A DNA stretch of 64,000 nucleotides, taken from contig CM057151.1 of assembly GCA_029962745.1 (NCBI GenBank), positions 36,993,798-37,057,797 of the forward strand, given 5' to 3'. Each line of letters opens with the position of its first letter. Position 1 is the first letter of the stretch. Position numbers and translations under genes: made by a program. This DNA comes from Echinometra lucunter. Its lineage: Eukaryota; Echinodermata; Echinoidea; Camarodonta; Echinometridae. The notes below the pieces were generated by a model that made no database searches, was not told the DNA's origin, and worked only from the letters and a program-made list of their open reading frames with translations. Positions 59,888 through 64,000 of the stretch are shown here, in pieces.

Positions 59888-62800
59888 AGATGGCTATATA
59901 TATAGTATGAATATAGTCATACAAATAATATTTCCATTTTTTGTCCTAATCGACTTCAATCAAGCTGATTATTTTCAGGAATTCTGGTGAATGTCAAAGC
60001 TTTTTTTTTCTTCTTTACTACACCACCTTCCTCAGCTTAACAAGAGGAGTTTTATCGGCTTACTGCCTGCCAAGAAGGAATGAAGCATTTTAAGAGTTTT
60101 TTCCATAATACACGACCCGGAAACAACGAGCTGAATGCATTTTCACAACTTTTATTTCATTCATTTCGATTTCAAGTTTTGTTTCGATGAGAGACAGTTA
60201 ATGATTTCGTGAAACCGATTAGTCCATTATTAGTTCACTGTGTTACTTTCATTCATAATGTTGATTAGAATTCGTTTCTATATTTTCTCTTTTGTAACTG
60301 TTTGTATAATATGATAAATTATTTAAAGAACAATATGCATAAAAAACCCCTGTATATTCTATTTCGCGTTCTATATTCCATGCATTATCGCCTTTCCTAG
60401 AAACCTTTTGAATCAACAGTAAACGAAACCTGGTGAAAAGTGAGAAAGTAAGGAATACTTGCTTGTCGACATTGCAAGTAATGTTCATAATCACTTCACT
60501 GTTGATTAAGAATCAGAAATTAAACTTTCCATCCGTGCGGGGACAGTCCTACTCTCTCCTTTCCTCCCACTTCTACACCACACCATTTTCTTCCTTGAAT
60601 ATGTTTTTTTTTCTCTCTCTTCTAAAATTCTTGACGGCACTTTTGCTTAATTGGATTTTTTTTTCCTCTCGAAACTTGGGAGGCTTGAGCACTTCAATCG
60701 TTGCCTGAATCTTAATTGGGAGCACATTTAAGTAAGCCTCCTTTCCATTGTGTTCGTGTGGTTAGCATGTAGTGGGGTTGGGGAGGAATCCATTGTATTT
60801 GTGAGAGTTGTGAGAGGGTATCATGGTAGGTTTACCGCAGATTGGTGACGTTTTTAACAAGCAAATTGCAGGGAAAGCACCAAATTACCCTCCAGCCAAG
60901 TTCGCTTTCCACCAAATAGAAAATGCGTGCCTTATGCGCTTTGCTAGCTAGCTTCTGGGCCCAAGCCTAATTTCGAAGATGCGTGTGTGGGTGGGTGCCT
61001 GTGCGTGGGTGCGTTTGTGTGTGAATGAGAAGGAAGGGGATAGCTTATTATGGAAAGCAACAATGAAAGGTACGTTTGGTACATAGCATTGGTGGAAGAA
61101 AGGAGGGAGAATGAGAGAAGGAAGAAAGAAAGAAAGCTTTTCAAATTATTCCTTTTTTTTCAAAAGACAGGGAAATAAGATTAGGACATCATTAACGCAG
61201 AAAGAAATGTAGTGCAAACATACATAATAAGGATAGTAAACGTGACATGATTTGGAACATAGACTGATATAGAAATTGAAGCGGAAGATGGAGAAGGACA
61301 AGTGAAGAAAACAAGAAAGAAAGAGAGAGAGGGGGGGTAGCTAGAGAGGGAGAGAGAGAGATGGAGAGGGGCGGACTTGAACTGTTAAGTCGTAATTGAA
61401 AAGAAAAAGAATTACACATTTTGAGAAGAAATAAACTTTCAAGACTAAAAAAAGACTACAGATCGGAGGGAGAGAGAGGGAGGGAGGGGGACGGGAGCTA
61501 ATTCTCGATTATGATATAAGTTTTGCAGGTAACAAGCTAGAAGTTTTCTTGTACATTTGAAGAGAAAACACAGAATGAACAAAACAGGGAGAGGGAGAGA
61601 AAGAGATGGAGGAATGAGAAAACAACAACAGCTAAAAAAGCAAGGTATGAAGATAGAGAGACAGAGAGAAAGGGACAGAGAGCGAGAGGGAAAGAGAGAG
61701 AGGGAGAAGGAGATAGACGGAATTGAAATTGTGGCTGATTGCAAGGTGGATACGCGGTTTCTGGGACAGGGCTCCTTGACGCAGAGGTGATACATCACCC
61801 CGCCGACTCTCTGCGGGGCCTGAGCCGTTCGTGTGCCTGATAAAAGCCGTGCCTGCCACAAACACCGTCATTGCCTCGGCCGAACCAGCGCTTGTCCCGC
61901 GAAATAATTCGCCCGCACGTTTCGCCAAATTAGTCTGAATTCGTTTGTGAATTGTTTGTGACTGGAGTGAGAAGTCCCCGAAAACAGAAGGAAGTGAGAG
62001 AGATTAGGAAGGGCACGGAGGGAAAGTGTTAATGGACTGGTTGCACTCCTCCAAGGCAAAAACCTGAAGAAGAAGGATATGGAGAACCTGACGAAGTTGT
62101 CCCACCAAATGTCTGCCTGACACGTCTCAGGCTCAAGTTGCATCCCTTCACAAATTGTTTCTGACGACCAACAGGAGATTAAAAATCGAGAAACACTCTC
62201 CCCGAAATCGTCAAAAAATTCCCCGAAACTTCATCGTATTAACACATAGAGAGCAAATGGGCGCATTATTTTATTTATAAAGATGTTTGCCTAAAAACAT
62301 CACTAGCACTTAGATACTTTTATTTTTCTACCAAAAGCACGAAAGATACTTCAAGATACCAAAATATCGAACAATAATGCTTCAGTACTTCAAAACTAGC
62401 ATAAACCTGGAAATGTTGTAGACGATGAGATCATAATTAAGGTTTAAATTTGTCACAACAACCGTCATGAAATTTGAAATTTTATTTTTAAAAATTGTAG
62501 TTCTACAGGAGTATGCAAATTTTAAAAAACACGCCGGCAGGAGGGTCCGAACACAATTTCGTCATTCTTTATTTCAGGTTAAAATTCTGGCAGTTTAATT
62601 GAATTGTTAAGGATTTTATATTTTACATGGAATGATACGTGTTGTGCATGTGCAGAAAAGTCAAAGCCGTTTTTTCCCCAATCCTTTCTTCTATTTTTGT
62701 TACATTTTGAAATTTCACTACTGTAATGCAGCCGTTACCATACAGCGATAATACCTCAGAATTGTGAGAAACAACTCCAACAAAAGCAGGAATAAGTAGC

Positions 62801-63286
62801 AAATGTAAATCTGTATGTGGAAAATTTGAAAAAAAGGGTAAAGATTAATATTTGATGGAATAAGCGATGGATCATCTGTCCAACAAATCACAGCGAAGTG
62901 ATAACCTGGCCATAATCGGCGTCAAATTTGATCGGTTACCATTTTATTATTCTCTGGAAAATACCCAGGATACTCATTGATATTCAACTACGGTATGTGT
63001 GATCGATAGGTTTTCTGCAAAGGCTCTTAGCCCATAATATTCCTGAATATTTGTCAACAGATTCAACGCACCATCTGTTTTTAAAGAGAAATCGTGTTTT
63101 AATGCTACTGTCCGGATGCAATCAATTTATTTCATTGATAAAACACAACAACACAAATAAATAAAGATAGTGATAAAAATATCAATAATTATCGTCTTCT
63201 CTATTGGCAGGACTGCATGGATTAATGGTAAAATGATAGAACGTACTCCATCAAAAAAAAATCGTGCTATCGAATGATTTTGTAGA
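59888..63286. other. Intergenic: no recognised gene
   Basis: GA-rich in 61.08-61.72 kb. The stretch 61730-62160 is CpG-richer and free of simple repeats, a candidate regulatory or exon-bearing segment, but no known domain is visible. Confidence 0.5.
61300..61720. repeat. GA-rich block
   Basis: Several GA/GGGA stretches interrupted by A-rich sequence; the frames across it are low complexity. Confidence 0.85.
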
Positions 63287-63491
63287 GGTGCCGTAGTCGA
63301 GTGGTTTAAGGCGCTTGACTGGAGACGCGAAAGTCGGGGGTTCGATCCCCGGCAGGGCACTTATGCCCTTGAGCAAGGCATTTTATCTACATTGCTGTTT
63401 TACCGTTTATCAAATGCACTGATGTGCTATATGCTTATTGATACCGACGTGTGCATGTGTTGTTCAAAAAAATTGAAAAAAAAAAAAAAAA
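63287..63491 (+). mobile_element. tRNA-derived SINE, type D, copy 2
   Basis: The head GGTGCCGTAGTCGAGTGG has the B box GGTTCGATCCC and a Ser/Leu-like layout. The body ATGCCCTTGAGCAAGGCATT and TACCGACGTGTGCATGTG ends in a 14-A tail. One acceptor-stem pair is a mismatch here (G opposite G). It aligns with the copy at 29.7 kb over its full length. Confidence 0.8.
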
Positions 63492-64000
63492 CTGAGATGA
63501 GACTTTACCCAGGTGGAACAACTGCGTACATCCCTCAAATGCAAGAGTTAAAGGGGAGAAAAAAATAATTTGCGCTACATTTTGGAAACGACGGGATAAT
63601 GAAAACAGTATCTCCTTGTTGATGATTTCGTATTTGTGATTGTTCCTGATGCTGTACAAGCGGACCAGTCTGGAGGTTTGATAACTGAAGTTGATCATGC
63701 TGGTATATCTTCCTTAGATCATGTAGATAGCTCGACAACATATTGTGACAGTATAAACATAATAAATGCAGTTCAATTATAGTTTGATGGCCTTATTTAA
63801 CATTTATGTTTCTTATATCAACCCTAAAGCCACAATAATTGCAATGTATGGCAGAATTTTTTCTTATGCAGGCCTACTTTTTGTGATTGTGACTACTATA
63901 AAGTTGGTAATGACTTCATATTGACGAATTTCAAAGGCGATAATTATTTACTAAAACTGACCGATAAGTATTAAATGGTTTTGTCTAATTACTGATGATT

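Noticed and set aside
63287..63361. tRNA gene (Ser/Leu-like)
   Set aside because: The match continues into a shared body and A-tail with the copy at 29.7 kb, and one acceptor pair is broken; treated as a SINE head.
48625..64000. Hox1 hexapeptide exon
   Set aside because: TGG-ATG occurrences on the minus strand (for example near 49890, 54295 and 55952) lack the flanking residues expected for a Hox1 hexapeptide, and no long Hox N-terminal frame is present.

Overview
The window reads as a gene-poor, repeat-rich piece of an invertebrate animal genome, most likely a marine deuterostome and probably an echinoderm. That call rests on a typical spliced Hox1 homeodomain, many tRNA-derived SINEs, TTAA- and 8-bp-flanked miniature transposons, very many (GA)n tracts and long runs of G. 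Hemichordate or lophotrochozoan origin cannot be excluded from the sequence alone. There is no bacterial-style gene organisation.

The only confidently recognised gene is Hox1 (labial class) on the minus strand. Two exons are present. The exon 48461-48624 carries homeodomain residues 1-44, and the last exon 44143-44457 carries homeodomain residues 45-60, the C-terminal tail and the stop. They are separated by a 4.0-kb intron that splits the homeobox exactly between residues 44 and 45. The upstream exon with the hexapeptide was not found, and it probably lies elsewhere in 48.7-64 kb or beyond the window. A second plausible exon, the first coding exon of an unidentified gene, lies on the minus strand at 56847-56941.

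Layout: 1-44.1 kb lies 3' of Hox1, the side where an ordered Hox cluster would end. It contains no recognisable gene, only transposon remnants, SINEs, satellites and microsatellites, with a few CpG-richer islands that could be regulatory. The region 44.1-48.6 kb is Hox1, whose intron is filled with (AGT/ACT)n blocks, a transposon-like element and a GA-rich tandem repeat. The region 48.6-64 kb is upstream of the known Hox1 exons and holds foldback elements, a perfect 35-bp hairpin, a SINE and the orphan exon.

The mobile fraction comprises an L2/CR1-type LINE 3' fragment (about 7.87-8.40 kb); at least four tRNA-derived SINE types; a hAT-type miniature element with a perfect 8-bp target duplication (21301-21644); a piggyBac-like TTAA element (10184-10424); two TTAA foldback elements (43149-43716 and 59177-59757, the second nested in an older element); and three copies of an ACACTAAGAA-ended element, one split by an ACGT-rich element. 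The most interesting points are the homeobox intron, the foldback element just 3' of the Hox1 stop that supplies the first AATAAA signal, the shared LINE/SINE tails, and a marked bias for purine tracts on the plus strand.
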